Shown here: positions 4,940 through 5,853 of the stretch, in pieces
How positions within the stretch are numbered: the first letter of the stretch is position 1
Layout of the letters: each line of letters starts with the position of its first letter
Assembly (NCBI GenBank): GCA_005798965.1
Contig: SYIB01000222.1
Location: 1-5,853, forward strand
Length of the DNA stretch: 5,853 bases
Origin: Planctomycetia bacterium
GTDB taxonomy: Bacteria; Planctomycetota; Phycisphaerae; Phycisphaerales; SM1A02
Reading direction: 5' to 3'
Notes under the pieces: model-generated
The model's database searches: none
What the model saw: the letters and a program-made list of their open reading frames with translations, nothing else
Told to the model about the DNA's origin: nothing
Position numbers and translations under genes: made by a program

Positions 4940-5853
4940 GTCGCGCGCTCCACCAGGTCGCGCGTGATCGAGCGAAGGTCCGGGCACCCCGCGAGCGCCA
5001 TCGCCTGGCTCGTCTCGGCATGCATGATCTCGAGCACGCGGCGGACACCAGCCTCACCATGCACCGCAAGGCCCCACAGCATCGGTCGGCCGATCAGCGT
5101 GCCATCCGCACCCAGCGCCAGCGCGCGCAGCACGTCGACGCCGCGCCGGATGCCGCCATCGACGAGCACCACACCATCGGCCCGCTCACCCTTGATCGCC
5201 TGCACACATCGCTCCAGCACGTCGGCGGTGGCGGGCGCACCATCGAGCTGGCGACCACCATGGTTGCTCACGATCACGCCCTGCATGCCCGATCGCATTG
5301 CCCTCACGCAGTCGTCAGGTCGCACGATGCCCTTGAGGACGATGGGCAGGTTGGTCTGCGCACGCAGCCACTCGAGGTCCTTCCAGCAGAGCGCCGGATC
5401 GATCAGCCACGAGAGCGCTTCGCCCAGACCGCGGCCGGTATGCCCAGTCGGACCGCCGGGACGCACGAGGTTCACGACTGAAAGATGCGCCGGAACATGG
5501 AAGTGGTTGCGCACATCGCGCTCACGCGTACCCCAGACCGGGGCATCGACGGTCAGCGCGATCGCACGGCAGCCCGCACGCACCGAACGCTGCACGAACT
5601 CGCGCACGAAGCCACGGTCCTGCCCGACGTAGAGCTGCAGCCAGCACTCACCGCCGACCGCACAGATCTCCTCGACGCTGGTCGTGGACAGGCTGCTGAT
5701 CCCCATCGGTACGCCGGCGGCCTTCGCTGCGCGGGCTGTGGCGAGTTCGCCATCAGGGTGCGCCATGCGCTGCAGGGCGGCCGGTGCGACCATCGTCGGC
5801 ATCGACCAGCGTGACCCCAGGATCGTGGTCGCCAGGTCGCGCTTGGCGACATC
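4936..5853 (-). CDS. FMN-dependent alpha-hydroxy acid oxidase/dehydrogenase (N-terminus outside window)
   Basis: The frame is open to the right edge: codons upstream of ATG 5802 read DVAKRDLATTILGSRWS, the family's usual lead-in to MPTMVAP, so that ATG is internal. 305 residues are visible and roughly 50-80 are missing. Numbered from the edge, the markers are PTMVAPAALQRMAHPDGE, GISSLST, LQLYV (Tyr75), ALTVDAPVWGTRERDVRN (Asp103), IVLKGI (Lys174), SNHGGRQLDGAP (catalytic His198, Arg201), and the FMN-phosphate loops VDGGIRRG and GADGTLIGRPMLWG. Family enzymes (glycolate oxidase, lactate oxidase or dehydrogenase, mandelate dehydrogenase) oxidise an L-2-hydroxy acid to a 2-oxo acid using FMN. 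No membrane insert like that of mandelate dehydrogenase is seen in the visible part, so it is probably soluble. Substrate and electron acceptor cannot be read from this fragment. It is translationally coupled to the CoaB-like gene. Confidence 0.9.
   Translation of the reverse strand, partial: DVAKRDLATTILGSRWSMPTMVAPAALQRMAHPDGELATARAAKAAGVPMGISSLSTTSVEEICAVGGECWLQLYVGQDRGFVREFVQRSVRAGCRAIALTVDAPVWGTRERDVRNHFHVPAHLSVVNLVRPGGPTGHTGRGLGEALSWLIDPALCWKDLEWLRAQTNLPIVLKGIVRPDDCVRAMRSGMQGVIVSNHGGRQLDGAPATADVLERCVQAIKGERADGVVLVDGGIRRGVDVLRALALGADGTLIGRPMLWGLAVHGEAGVRRVLEIMHAETSQAMALAGCPDLRSITRDLVERAT
4948..4954 (-). promoter_or_regulatory. Ribosome binding site GGTGGAG for the CoaB-like gene
   Basis: Read on the minus strand, GGTGGAG lies eight bases before GTG 4939 and inside the last codons of the oxidase gene. 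Together with the GTGA stop/start overlap it decides this start over the in-frame ATG at 4987, which would overlap the upstream gene by about 50 bases. Confidence 0.55.

Noticed and set aside
4937..4987. ATG 4987 as start of the CoaB-like gene
   Set aside because: It would add 16 residues without similarity and overlap the oxidase by about 50 bases, whereas GTG 4939 has a ribosome site, a GTGA overlap and begins directly at the first strand of the fold.
4013..5632. A 539-codon open frame on the + strand across the CoaB-like and oxidase genes
   Set aside because: Its translation is Arg/His/Ser-rich with no recognisable domain, it overlaps the end of the cyclase, and the minus strand carries two clear enzyme families over the same bases. 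It is a GC-rich shadow frame.

Overview
The window is a 5.85-kb piece of a GC-rich (roughly 63-65% by eye) bacterial chromosome that is densely packed with ordinary-looking genes. There is no mobile element, CRISPR array, rRNA or tRNA gene visible. The gene mix suggests a Planctomycetota-like bacterium, perhaps of the Phycisphaerae: a Ca2+-dependent PI-PLC-like enzyme, a thioredoxin-like protein with a Lys/Asp/Gly-rich tail, a SYLF lipoprotein, an FHA-cyclase fusion, a stand-alone CoaB-like protein, and mostly weak Shine-Dalgarno sites. This placement is an inference from the overall impression, not a demonstrated one.

Left part (1-1192, + strand): the C-terminal end of a Ca2+-dependent phosphoinositide phospholipase C-like gene (to 439) is followed by about 450 bases without a convincing gene. 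The AT-richer second half of that gap (about 660-790) holds three short palindromes built from the same TTTCA/TGAAA half-site and a T-rich stretch. A structured leader follows, and then a 78-residue two-helix membrane protein (888-1124). That gene has the only perfect AGGAGG ribosome site in the window and a strong intrinsic terminator (1154-1192), so it looks like a well-expressed single-gene unit of unknown function.

Middle (1191-4254, + strand): three closely spaced genes probably form one operon. They encode an exported TlpA/thioredoxin-like protein (WCPPC), a SYLF/YSC84-type lipoprotein, and an FHA-(GAF-like)-class III nucleotide cyclase. Spacers are 39 and 24 bases, and each contains a small hairpin just before a start codon without a recognisable Shine-Dalgarno site. 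The cyclase keeps both metal Asp residues and the transition-state Asn/Arg. However, it has Glu where adenylate cyclases have the adenine-selecting Lys, so it may make cGMP rather than cAMP.

Right part (4262-5853, - strand): a convergent pair of genes is translated towards the cyclase. An FMN-dependent alpha-hydroxy acid oxidase/dehydrogenase, whose N-terminus lies beyond the right edge, overlaps by four bases (GTGA) with a stand-alone CoaB-like phosphopantothenate-cysteine ligase domain protein. Only seven bases separate the CoaB-like stop from the cyclase stop.

I see no clearly novel multi-gene defence or mobile system. The most interesting items are the predicted guanylate-type specificity of the FHA-cyclase, the strongly expressed small membrane protein with its palindrome-rich upstream region and structured leader, and the coupling of an alpha-hydroxy acid oxidase with a CoaB-like protein.
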